A stretch of DNA of 64,000 bases from contig CALKUH010000017.1 in assembly GCA_937996795.1 (NCBI GenBank), positions 1 through 64,000 of the forward strand, written 5' to 3'. This DNA is from an uncultured Verrucomicrobiota bacterium. Lineage in GTDB: Bacteria; Verrucomicrobiota; Kiritimatiellia; CAIVKH01. The notes below the pieces were generated by a model. It did no database searches, was not told the DNA's origin, and worked only from the letters and a program-made list of their open reading frames with translations. The translations under genes and the position numbers were made by a program. Shown one piece after another: positions 8,237 through 17,165 of the stretch (its first letter is position 1; each line of letters begins with the position of its first letter).

Positions 8237-8833
8237 ATGCCGGAGGCGCTGGACAAGTTGATCGGCAGTCTCGGCCGCCTGCCCGGTGTGGGCCGGCGTT
8301 CCGCGGAACGCATGGCCCTCGCCCTGTTGCGCGATCCCGGCCAGACGGGCGCGGACCTGCTCGCGTCGCTCCAGTCCGCCCTTCAACAACTCACGCCGTG
8401 CCGGGGCTGCGGGAACATCACCACTCGCGCGCAGGACCCATGTGCGCTGTGCACGGATCCCCGGCGCGATGCCGCGTTGCTGTGCGTGGTGGAGGAGCCC
8501 ACCGACATCCTGACGATGGAGCGCGCGGGCGTATTCCGCGGTCGCTACCATGCGCTGATGGGACGCCTCTCGCCGATGCGGGGGGAGGGGGCGCGGAATC
8601 TTCGCGTGGAGCAACTGGTTGAGCGCGTCCGGCGCGAAGGCATCCAGGAGGTCGTGCTGGCGCTGAACACCGACGTGGAAAGCGATGCCACGGCGTCCTA
8701 CTTGCACGAGGTGCTGGCCAGCCTGCCGGTCAAGGTTACGCGGCTTGCCCGCGGTATTCCCGCGGGGAGCGGCCTGGCCTATACCGATGCCGTCACCCTG
8801 GCGCGTGCGATGGAAAATCGCCAGGCCTGGTGA
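8237..8833 (+). CDS. recR: Recombination protein RecR
   Basis: The 198-residue length matches RecR. The helix-hairpin-helix region LGRLPGVGRRSAERMA is at the N-terminus. It is followed by the four-cysteine zinc finger (CRGCG and later CALC, about residues 55-75) and a Toprim domain starting LLCVVEEPTDILTMERAG, with the YHALMGRLSPM segment. RecR works with RecO and RecF to load RecA at gaps. As third gene of the dnaX operon its identity is secure. Confidence 0.95.
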   Translation: MPEALDKLIGSLGRLPGVGRRSAERMALALLRDPGQTGADLLASLQSALQQLTPCRGCGNITTRAQDPCALCTDPRRDAALLCVVEEPTDILTMERAGVFRGRYHALMGRLSPMRGEGARNLRVEQLVERVRREGIQEVVLALNTDVESDATASYLHEVLASLPVKVTRLARGIPAGSGLAYTDAVTLARAMENRQAW

Positions 8834-8851
8834 CGCGCAATCCGCTTACGC

Positions 8852-9712
8852 TTACGCGGAACTGATCCGCCATCCGATTTCCCACTCCAGATGGCCGCCG
8901 GCGGGGACCATAAACGCCTGTCCGCTGGCATAGGCATCCTCAAGGGCGCTGCGCGGCCCCGGAATCGGTTCGAACGCGCATTCCTCTCGCTGCAGGTCCG
9001 GTTCGGTGGGGTAGCCGGCGCGGTCCCACCAGATGCCGAGGGTTTGGAACAGGTGCGGGGGCACGTCGACGGCAACGCTGAGGCCTTCGCGGAACTGGAC
9101 CGTGAACGTGTGCTCGCTCAACTGGCGCAACATGAGCAGTCGCGCCACGCCACGCGGTGTTTCAAGCAAGTGCCGTTCAACGGCGGCGGGTTCCCGCAGG
9201 TCGAGGGGCTTCTGCGCGATGAGGTCGAAGCACGCTCCGAAACGCGGGAGGCGCAGGCCGCGTATCCGCTGCGGCGGCATCAGCGGGTGCATGACGTGCT
9301 GGCAGGGCAGCACCTCATGCCCGAGGTTGTCGATACGGAACTGCCAGCGGATGCCAGCCGGTGTGAAGCTGATTTTGCGCCACAGGCGCGCGTCATACAG
9401 CGGAAGGTGAAAGGTGGATTCGAGCCCATCCGGAAGCAGCACCGTGGGGGCGAAGATCCGCCAGCAGGAGCCGTGATCCGGCACCGGAATGTCGCGTGTC
9501 GGGTGGTGCCCCGCCGTTACACTGGGGAAGCAATCGTCATAGCCGTAGACGGGGCGTGTCTCGTAGAGGCCGCAGGAAACGGGCGGACGAAAAGTCGAGG
9601 GCGGGCCCGTGAGCAAGTCGATATCCCGATACGCGAGGCGCGAGAGTCGCGCTCCATCCTCAGGGATGCAGTCGCAGCTCCAATCCGCGTCGCGATAGTG
9701 TACGGTCAGCAT
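8852..9712 (-). CDS. Aldose 1-epimerase-like (galactose mutarotase fold) protein
   Basis: A 286-residue cytoplasmic protein with no signal peptide. The N-terminal IPEDGARLSRLAYRDIDLLT, an ETRPVYGYDDCFPSV segment and the late beta-sheet region resemble aldose-1-epimerase and the related DUF4432-type beta-sandwich proteins. The substrate is not evident. The ATG at 9712 was chosen because the longer frame (from 9784) adds 24 low-quality residues. It converges on recR with 18 bp between the stops. It may belong to carbohydrate metabolism, but there is no sugar gene immediately beside it. Confidence 0.62.
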   Translation of the reverse strand: MLTVHYRDADWSCDCIPEDGARLSRLAYRDIDLLTGPPSTFRPPVSCGLYETRPVYGYDDCFPSVTAGHHPTRDIPVPDHGSCWRIFAPTVLLPDGLESTFHLPLYDARLWRKISFTPAGIRWQFRIDNLGHEVLPCQHVMHPLMPPQRIRGLRLPRFGACFDLIAQKPLDLREPAAVERHLLETPRGVARLLMLRQLSEHTFTVQFREGLSVAVDVPPHLFQTLGIWWDRAGYPTEPDLQREECAFEPIPGPRSALEDAYASGQAFMVPAGGHLEWEIGWRISSA

Positions 9713-9835
9713 GCTCACGCGTTTCCAGCGGGATCCACCTGCGTCTGCCGGCGTACCGGCAAACGCGGCGCGGATGCGCGACAAAGAAACATCCGCTTGA
9801 TCACAGACCCGGTCGACCCGGGCAACAAAAGAGAA

Positions 9836-9910
9836 TGGCTCCGGCGGTAGGGCTCGAACCTACAACCTTGGCGTTAACAGCGCCCTGCTCTACCATTGAG
9901 CTACACCGGA
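9836..9910 (-). tRNA. tRNA-Asn (anticodon GTT)
   Basis: On the reverse strand a full cloverleaf can be drawn: acceptor TCCGGTG/CGCCGGA, D arm GCTC-AATGGTA-GAGC, anticodon loop CTGTTAA giving anticodon GTT, and T arm GTAGG-TTCGAGC-CCTAC. Discriminator G is followed by an encoded CCA (9838-9836). The anticodon stem has a G-A mismatch at its top pair (27-43). Confidence 0.95.
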
Positions 9911-9968
9911 ACAAACGGCAGTGCGGGCGAAAATAATCTACCGCTGCCGTATGTCAAGCCTGCGTCGC

Positions 9969-10418
9969 TCAGTCCTTCAACGCATAGAGGCCGCGGCCCG
10001 TCTTGCGGACGCGTTTGTCCTTCGCCAGCGTCTGGTAGATGATGGTCGGAAGGTTCTTCGAGCTCGATTTATAACCCAGCTTCGTGATGCCCGCGATGAT
10101 GGCAGCGGCATTCTTCGGGGTTTCCTTGTCGAGCACCTTGATGATGGCCTCGGCGAGGGTGATCTCGTTCTTCGGACGGCGGGCGCCCTTGCGCGCCTTG
10201 GGGGCCTTGGCTGCGGCTTTGCGTCCCGGTTTGGGCCCCGGCTTGCGTCCCGGTTTCGACGACAGGGCGCCGCCCAGCGCGGCGATTTCCGAGGTGACCG
10301 CGTCGAGTTTGCGCTGCAGGCGCGCGGCGAGTTTCCTGAGGCGCGGCAGTTTGCTCTGGCGGCGCTTAATTTCGGCAAGCAGTTCATTAATACTCAAACT
10401 GATCTTCTGGGCGGGCAT
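9969..10418 (-). CDS. H1-like DNA-binding protein: coiled coil, Lys/Pro/Gly linker and HARE-type winged helix
   Basis: 149 residues. An N-terminal basic helix with coiled-coil potential (about 1-45) leads to a low-complexity linker made of KPGRKPGPKPGRKAAAK-type repeats (about 52-78). A compact domain (about 85-149) ends in YQTLAKDKRVRKTGRGLYAL, resembling the HARE/HB1 winged helix-turn-helix. The linker is reminiscent of histone H1 and AT-hook tails, so nucleoid binding is likely. The ATG at 10418 has an AAGGAG sequence 6 nt upstream and is preferred over an upstream in-frame start at 10478. The gene stands alone between tRNA-Asn and rnc. No specific function is known to me. Confidence 0.7.
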   Translation of the reverse strand: MPAQKISLSINELLAEIKRRQSKLPRLRKLAARLQRKLDAVTSEIAALGGALSSKPGRKPGPKPGRKAAAKAPKARKGARRPKNEITLAEAIIKVLDKETPKNAAAIIAGITKLGYKSSSKNLPTIIYQTLAKDKRVRKTGRGLYALKD

Positions 10419-10512
10419 ATCGGACTCCTTATCTAATGGATAATAAGGCGAATGTAATATCGTGCACGTGGAATGCAACTATAAATAATATTCGATGCGC
10501 GCCGGTCTGCTC

Positions 10513-11214
10513 TTAATGGTGCGCATCAATGGCATCGAGTGCCTGGATCGCGGCCTGCGTCTCGGCGTCGCGCTTCGTGGGGCCGGCGCCGGTGCCGCGC
10601 ACCTCGCCGGCCACGCGGACTTCGACGGTATAGATCCGCTGGTGCGGCGGGCCTTCCTCGTGGATCACATGGTAATGCGGCATGCCGCTGCCGCCGCGTT
10701 GCGACCACTCCTGCAACGCGCCCTTTGGATTTTCGCGCTGGTGTCCGCTGGCGCTGGCTTCAAGGCCGGGGGAGAACAAGGTGCGGAATATTTTCTCAAC
10801 CGCTTTCAAGCCGCCGTCGAGATAGGCGGCGCCGAGCACGGCTTCAAACGCGTCGGCGAGAATGGAGGCGCGGATGCGTCCGCCCCCGCGCTCTTCGCCG
10901 CGGCCCAGGCGGAGATGGGCGCCGAGATCGATGCGCGTTGCCACTTCCGCCAGCGCCTTGGTGCTGGTGATGAGGCTGCGCATTTTGGTCAGCGTGCCCT
11001 CGGCGGCGGAGGGGTTGGCTTCAAACAGGCGGGCCGCGGCCACCAGGCCCAGCGCGGCGTCGCCGAGGAATTCCATGCGCTGGTTGTCCGGGACGAGGTC
11101 GGGCTGTTCGTGTGCGTACGACGGGTGGGTGATGGCCTGTTCCAGCCAGCGTTTGCGGCGGAACCGGTAACCGAGCGCGCGTTCAAGCGCGCGGTATGGA
11201 TTGCGTCCAATCAT
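10513..11214 (-). CDS. rnc: Ribonuclease III
   Basis: The 233-residue length is normal for RNase III. The catalytic signature NQRMEFLGDA (residues 44-53, Glu48 and Asp52) is present, as is the second acidic box ILADAFEAVLGAAYLDGG. A double-stranded RNA-binding domain covers about residues 155-230 (NPKGALQEW, then GTGAGPTKRDAETQAA). It cleaves dsRNA in rRNA maturation and decay. Its ATG overlaps the xerD stop by 4 nt, so the two are translationally coupled. Confidence 0.95.
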   Translation of the reverse strand: MIGRNPYRALERALGYRFRRKRWLEQAITHPSYAHEQPDLVPDNQRMEFLGDAALGLVAAARLFEANPSAAEGTLTKMRSLITSTKALAEVATRIDLGAHLRLGRGEERGGGRIRASILADAFEAVLGAAYLDGGLKAVEKIFRTLFSPGLEASASGHQRENPKGALQEWSQRGGSGMPHYHVIHEEGPPHQRIYTVEVRVAGEVRGTGAGPTKRDAETQAAIQALDAIDAHH

Positions 11215-12098
11215 GCGCGGGGATGATAGGTTTGATGGATGTGTTGCAGGCGTTGGCCGTCCACGTGCGTATAGATTTGCGTCGTCGCGATGTCCGCGTG
11301 CCCGAGCATTTCCTGGATGACGCGGAGCGGCGCGTTGTTGGCAAGCAGGTGGCTCGCGAAGGAGTGACGCAGCGTGTGCGGCGATACGGATTTCGCGATG
11401 CCGGCTTCACGCGCGCATCGGCGGATCATCTGCCAGATCGTGCGCCGGTTGAGCGGCGTGCCGCGGTTGGAAAGGAACACGGCGCGCTGCCGGCCGGCTT
11501 TGTCAAAATGGGGGCGTGCTTCATCGAGATAACGTCGCAGGTAGGTGGCCGCCGCTCCGCCGAGCGGGACAACGCGTTCCTTTCGCCCTTTGCCAAAGCA
11601 GCGCAGATAACCGGCATCGAATTGAAGATCCTCCAGCTTGAGGCTGGCCAGCTCGGAGACACGCAGGCCGGTGCCATACAAGGTTTCGAGGATCGCGCGG
11701 TCGCGTGTGCCCGCGGGTCGATCAAGGCGGGGCGCGTTCAGCAGGCGCTCGACATCGGTCGTCGTCAGCGTGTCCGGCAGCAGTTTCCACAACTTCGGTG
11801 AGTCCATGCTTTCGGTGACATTATCCGCGAGCAGGCCTTCGTGTTGCAGGTAGCGCAGGAAGACACGGATGGCGACGAGACGGCGGGAGAGGGACGGCGC
11901 GCTGAGGCCCGCGTCTTTTTCCGACATCAGGTAGTCGAGCACATGGCGGCGGCTCAATTTGCCGAGCGAGGTGACGCCCGCGCGCTGGATAAACGCCGTG
12001 AAGCGACGGAGGTCGTGGGCGTACGCTTCACGCGTGTTCGGGCTCAACCCTTTTTCAAGGGTCAGGTAGTCCAGGAACTGGTCCAGCAGGACCTGCAT
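11211..12098 (-). CDS. xerD: Site-specific tyrosine recombinase XerD/XerC family
   Basis: 295 residues with an N-terminal SAM-like core-binding domain and a C-terminal catalytic domain. Catalytic residues are visible in order: Arg in GTGLRVSEL, Lys in GKGRKERVVPLG, His-x-x-Arg in SPHTLRHSFASHLL, His in LGHADIATTQIYTHV and the nucleophilic Tyr in the same motif. Such enzymes resolve chromosome dimers at dif. It lies between purC (2-bp gap) and rnc (4-nt overlap), a chromosomal housekeeping setting and not a mobile element. XerC or XerD cannot be decided from sequence alone; the start SLEKGLSPNT resembles XerD. Confidence 0.92.
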   Translation of the reverse strand: MQVLLDQFLDYLTLEKGLSPNTREAYAHDLRRFTAFIQRAGVTSLGKLSRRHVLDYLMSEKDAGLSAPSLSRRLVAIRVFLRYLQHEGLLADNVTESMDSPKLWKLLPDTLTTTDVERLLNAPRLDRPAGTRDRAILETLYGTGLRVSELASLKLEDLQFDAGYLRCFGKGRKERVVPLGGAAATYLRRYLDEARPHFDKAGRQRAVFLSNRGTPLNRRTIWQMIRRCAREAGIAKSVSPHTLRHSFASHLLANNAPLRVIQEMLGHADIATTQIYTHVDGQRLQHIHQTYHPRA

Positions 12099-12100
12099 GG

Positions 12101-13000
12101 TCAGATCACCAGTTTCCCGCCCGTGATGCGCTCGAAGGCTTCAATGTATTTGGCGCTGGTCCGGGCGGCCACTTCGTCGGGCAGGGCCGGTGCGGGCGGC
12201 TGCTTGTTCCAGTCGAGGGTCTCGAGATAGTCCCGCACGAACTGTTTGTCGAAGGAGGGCGGGGAGGCGCCGGGTTGATAGGCGTCGGCGGGCCAGTAGC
12301 GCGAACTGTCCGGCGTGAGCGCCTCGTCGAGCCAGATCAGGCGGTCGCCGACAAGGCCGAACTCGAATTTCGTGTCGGCGAGGATCAAGCCGCGGGTGCG
12401 CGCGTGCTCGGCCGCTTTCCCGTAGAGACGCAGCGTGATTTCGCGCAACTCCGTGGCCCGCGCGAGGCCGAAGCGCGCAACGACGTCCTCAAACGTAATG
12501 TTTTCATCGTGGCCGGATTCGGCTTTGTGCGCGGGGGTGAAGACCGGTTCGTCGAGTTGATCCGCCATCCGGTACCCCTGGCGCAGCGGCATGCCCGCGA
12601 GTTCCTGCGTGCGCTGGTAATCCTTCCAGCCCGATCCGATCAGGTAACCGCGCGCCACGCACTCCACGGGGATGACCTGCGCCTTGCGCACCAGCATCGA
12701 GCGTCCGCGCAGCTGGTCGCGCCAGGGACGCAAGGCGGCGGGATAGTCCGCCACGTCCGCGCTGACGACGTGGTTCTTGATCTCGCCGGACAGCCGCTGG
12801 AACCACCACGCGGAAAGCTGGTTCAACACATGGCCTTTCGCCGGGATGCCGGTCGGCAGGATGCAGTCAAAAGCGGAGATGCGGTCGGTGGCGACGAAGA
12901 GCAGGTGTTCGCCCGCATCAAAAACTTCGCGCACCTTGCCGCTGCGCACATGCGGGATGCCGGGCAGCTCGATGCGTGTGAGGACGGGGGGAGTGTGCAT
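12101..13000 (-). CDS. purC: Phosphoribosylaminoimidazole-succinocarboxamide synthase (SAICAR synthetase)
   Basis: A 299-residue PurC of the longer single-domain type. It shows the ATP-binding opening RSGKVREVFD, LLFVATDRISAFDCILPTGI, the VRKAQVIPVECVARGYLIGS block, and the late DTKFEFGLVGDRLIWLDE and DEALTPDSSRYW motifs. It joins aspartate to CAIR in step 8 of purine synthesis. The ATG at 13000 follows the pepA stop by one base and gives the typical N-terminus; the frame open to 13057 would overlap pepA needlessly. Confidence 0.95.
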   Translation of the reverse strand: MHTPPVLTRIELPGIPHVRSGKVREVFDAGEHLLFVATDRISAFDCILPTGIPAKGHVLNQLSAWWFQRLSGEIKNHVVSADVADYPAALRPWRDQLRGRSMLVRKAQVIPVECVARGYLIGSGWKDYQRTQELAGMPLRQGYRMADQLDEPVFTPAHKAESGHDENITFEDVVARFGLARATELREITLRLYGKAAEHARTRGLILADTKFEFGLVGDRLIWLDEALTPDSSRYWPADAYQPGASPPSFDKQFVRDYLETLDWNKQPPAPALPDEVAARTSAKYIEAFERITGGKLVI

Positions 13001-13001
13001 A

Positions 13002-14486
13002 TCAGGTTTTCGTGAAGTCGCCGGATTCAAGCCATTGCGCCAGCAGCGCCACGCCAAACAACGTCGCGCCCGCGGGGCCGTGCGCGGTTGCGCGTTCCTC
13101 CCACGCTGACGTGAGATCGATGTGCGCCCACGGGATGCGATCCGGCACGAAGACGCGGAGGAAAGCCGCGCCGACGATGGTGCCCGCCGAGCCGTCGCCG
13201 ATGTTCTTGAGGTCGGCGAACGGGGTTTGGAGGAGCTTGTTGTATTCGGGGAACAGCGGCAGCGGCCACACGCGGTCGCCGCTGGCCAGGCCCGCGTCGA
13301 TCAAGGTCTTTTGCAGTGCGTCGTTGTTGCCGAGCAGCGCGGAGGCGTGGCGTCCCAGCGCGACGTTCGCGGCGCCGGTGAGCGTGGCGAGGTCGATCAT
13401 GCACCAGGGATCGAGGTCACGCGCGAGGTCCAGGGCGTCGGCGAGCACCAGGCGTCCCTCGGCATCCGTGTTCACGATCTCAATGGTTTTGCCGTTCCGG
13501 CTGCGGACGACATCGCCCGGCCGGGTTGCGCCGCCACCCGGCATGTTTTCCGCGACGGCGAGCATGCCGATCACGGTGCGCTCCGGGTCCAGCGCGGACG
13601 CGACGGCGCCCATGAAGCCGAGGACCGCCATGCCGCCGGACTTGTCGAATTTCATCCACTCCATGCTCTTGCCCGGCTTGAGCGAAATGCCGCCGGTGTC
13701 GAACGTGATGGTCTTGCCGATGACGACAAGGGGTTTGAGCTTCGGGTTGCGTCCGCGGTGGGTGAGGGTGATCAGGCACGGTTCCTCGCGGCTGCCCTGG
13801 GCGACCGCGAGCAGGGCGCCGCATTTCCTCCGCGCGAGCGCGGCGCGTCCCCAAATCGTGCAACGCAAGCCATGCTTTTTCGCCCACGCGCGCGCAAATT
13901 GCGCGATCGCGCGCGGCGGCGCTTCGTTGCCGGGCCGGTTGGCGAGCGCGCGAACATCATTGATGGCCTGGCCGATTGCACTGCCCCGCGAGACGGCTTT
14001 CGCCACGACACGCGCGTCGGCGGCGCGCACGATGAAGCGCGCGTTCGCGGATGCGGGCGCGCTGCCGCGCTTGAGCACATAGCCGCCTTCCGTCAGGCCC
14101 GTCGCGAAGGCGCGCAGGTCCGCGGCCTTCAGCGTGTGGCGATCCCGCCGGTCGAACCGCACGCCGATGGATTTCAGTCCCAACTGGCGCATTTGAACGG
14201 CGATGGCTCCGCCGAGCTTGCGCAAGAGGCCCGGCGCATAGTCCAGATGCGAACCACACCCCGCGAGCATCACGAGTTGCGAATCTCCCCCGGCCTCCAG
14301 GTGCAGACGTGAAAGCGCGAGCGGTGTGGCGTGGAAATTCGTCTGGCGTGCCCACGCGCGAATGCGTTTCCAGTCGGTGGGCGGAAGGGGAACCGGCGCC
14401 TCATCGTGATCGAGATCAGCGAGCCAGAGGGGCAGGACGATGGCATCCAGCCTGGCCGTTGCAGCGGTCGTGACCGAGATGCGCAT
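13002..14486 (-). CDS. pepA: Leucyl aminopeptidase (M17 family)
   Basis: 494 residues, the usual PepA length. The C-terminal catalytic half shows the metal-binding lysine and aspartate in VVIGKTITFDTGGISLKP and the signature NTDAEGRLVLADAL with its Asp/Glu ligands and arginine. The N-terminal half is the macro-like regulatory domain. It removes N-terminal residues from peptides in the cytoplasm. It is the second gene of the reverse-strand run that continues to purC, xerD and rnc; the upstream lipoprotein gene ends only 3 bp before its start. Confidence 0.93.
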   Translation of the reverse strand: MRISVTTAATARLDAIVLPLWLADLDHDEAPVPLPPTDWKRIRAWARQTNFHATPLALSRLHLEAGGDSQLVMLAGCGSHLDYAPGLLRKLGGAIAVQMRQLGLKSIGVRFDRRDRHTLKAADLRAFATGLTEGGYVLKRGSAPASANARFIVRAADARVVAKAVSRGSAIGQAINDVRALANRPGNEAPPRAIAQFARAWAKKHGLRCTIWGRAALARRKCGALLAVAQGSREEPCLITLTHRGRNPKLKPLVVIGKTITFDTGGISLKPGKSMEWMKFDKSGGMAVLGFMGAVASALDPERTVIGMLAVAENMPGGGATRPGDVVRSRNGKTIEIVNTDAEGRLVLADALDLARDLDPWCMIDLATLTGAANVALGRHASALLGNNDALQKTLIDAGLASGDRVWPLPLFPEYNKLLQTPFADLKNIGDGSAGTIVGAAFLRVFVPDRIPWAHIDLTSAWEERATAHGPAGATLFGVALLAQWLESGDFTKT

Positions 14487-14489
14487 GGG

Positions 14490-14825
14490 TTAGCGGCAGC
14501 CTTCCGGAAGGCGCGCTTTGACGTCCGCAGGGGCGGCGGTTTCGTTGGCGTCGAATCCCGCCCCGGCGATCACAAATTCCACATTCTTGATCGCGAGCTT
14601 CAGGCCGTTGTAGGTCACGTCCAGCGTCCGCTGCTCGTAATTCGGACGCGATCCTTCGATGCCTTCCACATCGCGCAGCGCCTGCTGGATGACCGCATAA
14701 CATTCCGGCGATTTCATCTGCGGCACGGACACGGTGATCGTGCGTTTGTCCTGCCTGAAGCAGGCGGTGCCGGAAAGGGCGATCCCCAACAGGGCGGCGG
14801 CCAGCGCGAAGCGTAATTGTATCAT
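14490..14825 (-). CDS. Predicted lipoprotein with an HMA-like (heavy-metal-associated fold) domain
   Basis: 111 residues. A hydrophobic signal segment (about 3-20) ends in a loose lipobox, SGTAC, with Cys22 as possible lipid site. The mature part VSVPQMKSPECYAVIQQALR plus the following beta-alpha-beta pattern resembles the ferredoxin-like HMA fold, but only one cysteine (PEC) stands where metal chaperones have CxxC. Metal transfer is therefore doubtful. The ATG at 14825 was chosen because AAGG lies upstream and the signal peptide starts there. It is the first gene of the run with pepA. Confidence 0.55.
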   Translation of the reverse strand: MIQLRFALAAALLGIALSGTACFRQDKRTITVSVPQMKSPECYAVIQQALRDVEGIEGSRPNYEQRTLDVTYNGLKLAIKNVEFVIAGAGFDANETAAPADVKARLPEGCR

Positions 14826-15073
14826 GAGTCGTACCTTGCGTGAGAGCGGTCGTTCCGGAATGCGCGACACCGTATGATTTTGCTCATTTTACGTCAACGT
14901 TTGGCGCAGCCCGTTGTCTGAATCATCGACACTATTTTCGCCGGTGCGTTTGAAATATCCGGCGGATGGATTAGGTTGATGCGAGAGGGCGTTGGCACGT
15001 TCTACACTGGGGCATCTCACCCCGACCTCCTTGGCGTGCCGCGCCCTCTCCCTTTTATGCGGCGCGCCACGTT
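14826..15073. other. Intergenic region with a long imperfect inverted repeat
   Basis: This 248-bp gap has no convincing ORF. GAGAGGGCGTTGGCACG (14983-14999) pairs with CGTGCCGCGCCCTCTC (15035-15050) around a 35-nt loop that itself contains GGGG-N6-CCCC. It lies downstream of the toroid/TPR gene and upstream of the HMA lipoprotein. It could terminate the former or act as a leader structure; no clear U-run follows on the reverse strand. Confidence 0.4.
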
Positions 15074-17104
15074 TCAAGGCGGGGGCGGCGCCGGTTCGGC
15101 GTCCTCGCCGAGCAACTCAAGCGCCGCGGCGGCCCGCGCCGCGATATCCGGGGCGGTGACGGCGTACGCCGCCGCGATCTGGCGCCACTCCTGACGCGCT
15201 TCATCGCGGCGACCCTGTGCGTGCAGCGTCACCGCCAGGTTATGGCGCGCCCGCGCTTGCAGGACATCCGGCCCCGACTGGCGCCGGTAATGTGATTCCG
15301 CCTCCGCGAGGCGATCCATGCGGAAGAGGATGTTTCCCATGTCGAGGTAGGCAGACGGCGTGGGCTGGCCGCTTTCGATGATTTCACGCATCAGCGACTC
15401 CGCCGCCGCGTACTCTTTTTCCTCGTAGTAGCGCCGGGCCATGCCGGCCGAGGTTTCAAGGACCTGCGGGGTGAGCGTGGTCTTGCGGCAGGAGTGCAGC
15501 AGGATGCCGCCGTTCAGCGCGAGGAAGAGGGCGGCGAGCGATCCGAGGACGGCGGGGCGATGGCGGTCCATCCACAAGAGCAACGGCGAGATGATCCGCG
15601 TGTTGATCCGGTTCTCCGTCGGGACGGCGAGCAGGTGCACCACCAGCGCGAGGTCCGCGGGCGCGGGGCGCGACGGCAGGTTTGTTTGCAGGGCTGATCG
15701 GATCGCAGCCGCCTCCGCCGTCGCTTTGCGGTCATCCAGCGCTTCCAGCAAAAGCAACTGGTGCAGAGGCCATACAGGCGGCGCTTCCACGTCATCCGCC
15801 CACGGCGCCCACGCCATGACGCCCTGGGCGCCCAGCAGTTGCTGGCGGTTCAGGAGGACGCCGATGAGCGATGCCGTTTCCTCGCGGGAAAGTTCCGCGC
15901 ACACCAGCGGCATGACCGAGGTGATGGTGTGGCGGATGATGGGACGCCCGTCGGTGAACCGTTCAGTGAACGCGCCCGTTTCGACGCTCCACAGGTCCGC
16001 GCGCATTCGCTCCAGCAGCGCGGTGCGCCACCGCAACAGCGCGCTGACATCCACGCTGCGCACGGCGACTTCCTGGGACAAGGCTTCCAGATCGCTGATT
16101 TCCCGGATGAGCAGGGCGGGCAGGTCGGCGGCCACGAGGGCCGGCTCGAAAAGCTCTGGCGCAATCGCCGCCTCGGGCGCGGGCCAGAGCACCTGACCCG
16201 TCCGGTCGGGATCCATCGCGCCGGCGAGCGCCGTGAGATACTCACGGAGACGCGGCACCGCGAAATCGAACCAGTCGCGCTCCGGTCGCATCCGCCAGAT
16301 GTGGCGGAAGACGCGCGTGAGCAGCGGCGTGGCGAGCGGCGTCTCGCTTGGCGCGCCGTGTTCGTTGAAGTGGGCGGGAATCGAGCCGTCCGTTCCCTGC
16401 GCGGCGAGCGCCGTGTCGAGGAGCGCGCGCGCGATGTCTGGACGAATCTCGCACCATGCGCGCGCCAACGCATACAGGTCGCGCACGCTGAAGCCGGGCG
16501 AACTGCCGTCCGGCGGGGTCCAGAGCAACTGGCCTGGGCGCCCGGTGGTCAGGCCGGCGGCGAGCGCCGCAACGGCCGCGGAAATCCGCGCCTGGTCTTC
16601 CGGCTGCACGGTGGCCTGGCGCTGCGCGAAAGGTTGATAGGGCGCCAGCGCTTCGCGGAGGCTCTCCATCGGATCGGGCGCGCGCGGGTCGGCGTCGGGC
16701 GCGAGCTGTAGATGGAAGTGGACGCGTCCGCCGTGCGTCCGTGTTTCGAGAGGAATGGGCGGCGTGTCTGAAGGATCGTCTGCATCGGGCGCATCGATCC
16801 GGCGCAACGCCGGCGCATGGGTGGCGTCCGCTTCACCGACCAGCAGGCCCGGGTGCGGGCATACGAGGCAGAAGGCGGGCTCGGGTCGCGATGGATCGCC
16901 TTCCTCCACCACGCCGTGCGGCGTCACCTGCACCGCGCCCGTGCATGGCCACACGAGTTCCCAGCCGCCGGCCACGGTCGCAAACCGCAGGCGCCCGGGC
17001 GTCGGGCCGAGGCGCACTTCGGCACGGATCGCCTGTTGCGGCTTCCACGGGGGCGACAGCGGCCATCCCGCCATCCACGGCGCGCTGGGGAAGAGGCGAA
17101 TCAC
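15074..17104 (-). CDS. Membrane protein with alpha/alpha-toroid glycosidase-like domain, one TM segment and C-terminal TPRs
   Basis: About 676 residues. The first roughly 450 residues show repeated helical blocks and the motif VMAWAPWADDVEAPPVWPLH, reminiscent of alpha/alpha-toroid glycosidases (GH63/trehalase-like), but clear catalytic acids were not identified. One membrane segment follows (VLGSLAALFLALNGGILL). The last about 130 residues form TPR-like repeats (YYEEKEYAAAESLMREII, AYLDMGNILFRMDRLAEAES) ending in a proline run. The start is uncertain: GTG 17104 gives VIRLFPSAPWMAG, ATG 17074 is the next option, and ATG 17167 would share its CATG with the divergent SH3b gene. Function unknown; envelope glycan handling is only a guess. 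Confidence 0.55.
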   Translation of the reverse strand: MIRLFPSAPWMAGWPLSPPWKPQQAIRAEVRLGPTPGRLRFATVAGGWELVWPCTGAVQVTPHGVVEEGDPSRPEPAFCLVCPHPGLLVGEADATHAPALRRIDAPDADDPSDTPPIPLETRTHGGRVHFHLQLAPDADPRAPDPMESLREALAPYQPFAQRQATVQPEDQARISAAVAALAAGLTTGRPGQLLWTPPDGSSPGFSVRDLYALARAWCEIRPDIARALLDTALAAQGTDGSIPAHFNEHGAPSETPLATPLLTRVFRHIWRMRPERDWFDFAVPRLREYLTALAGAMDPDRTGQVLWPAPEAAIAPELFEPALVAADLPALLIREISDLEALSQEVAVRSVDVSALLRWRTALLERMRADLWSVETGAFTERFTDGRPIIRHTITSVMPLVCAELSREETASLIGVLLNRQQLLGAQGVMAWAPWADDVEAPPVWPLHQLLLLEALDDRKATAEAAAIRSALQTNLPSRPAPADLALVVHLLAVPTENRINTRIISPLLLWMDRHRPAVLGSLAALFLALNGGILLHSCRKTTLTPQVLETSAGMARRYYEEKEYAAAESLMREIIESGQPTPSAYLDMGNILFRMDRLAEAESHYRRQSGPDVLQARARHNLAVTLHAQGRRDEARQEWRQIAAAYAVTAPDIAARAAAALELLGEDAEPAPPPP

Positions 17105-17165
17105 CGCGCAGGCACCCGTATGTTTTGGCTTCGCGACAAAATCATTTCCGCATAGTATCGACCTC

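Noticed and set aside
14992..15010. Sigma-54 promoter (TTGGCAC)
   Set aside because: The -12 part should read TTGC at a fixed distance, but ACACTG is found, and the plus strand has no gene to serve.
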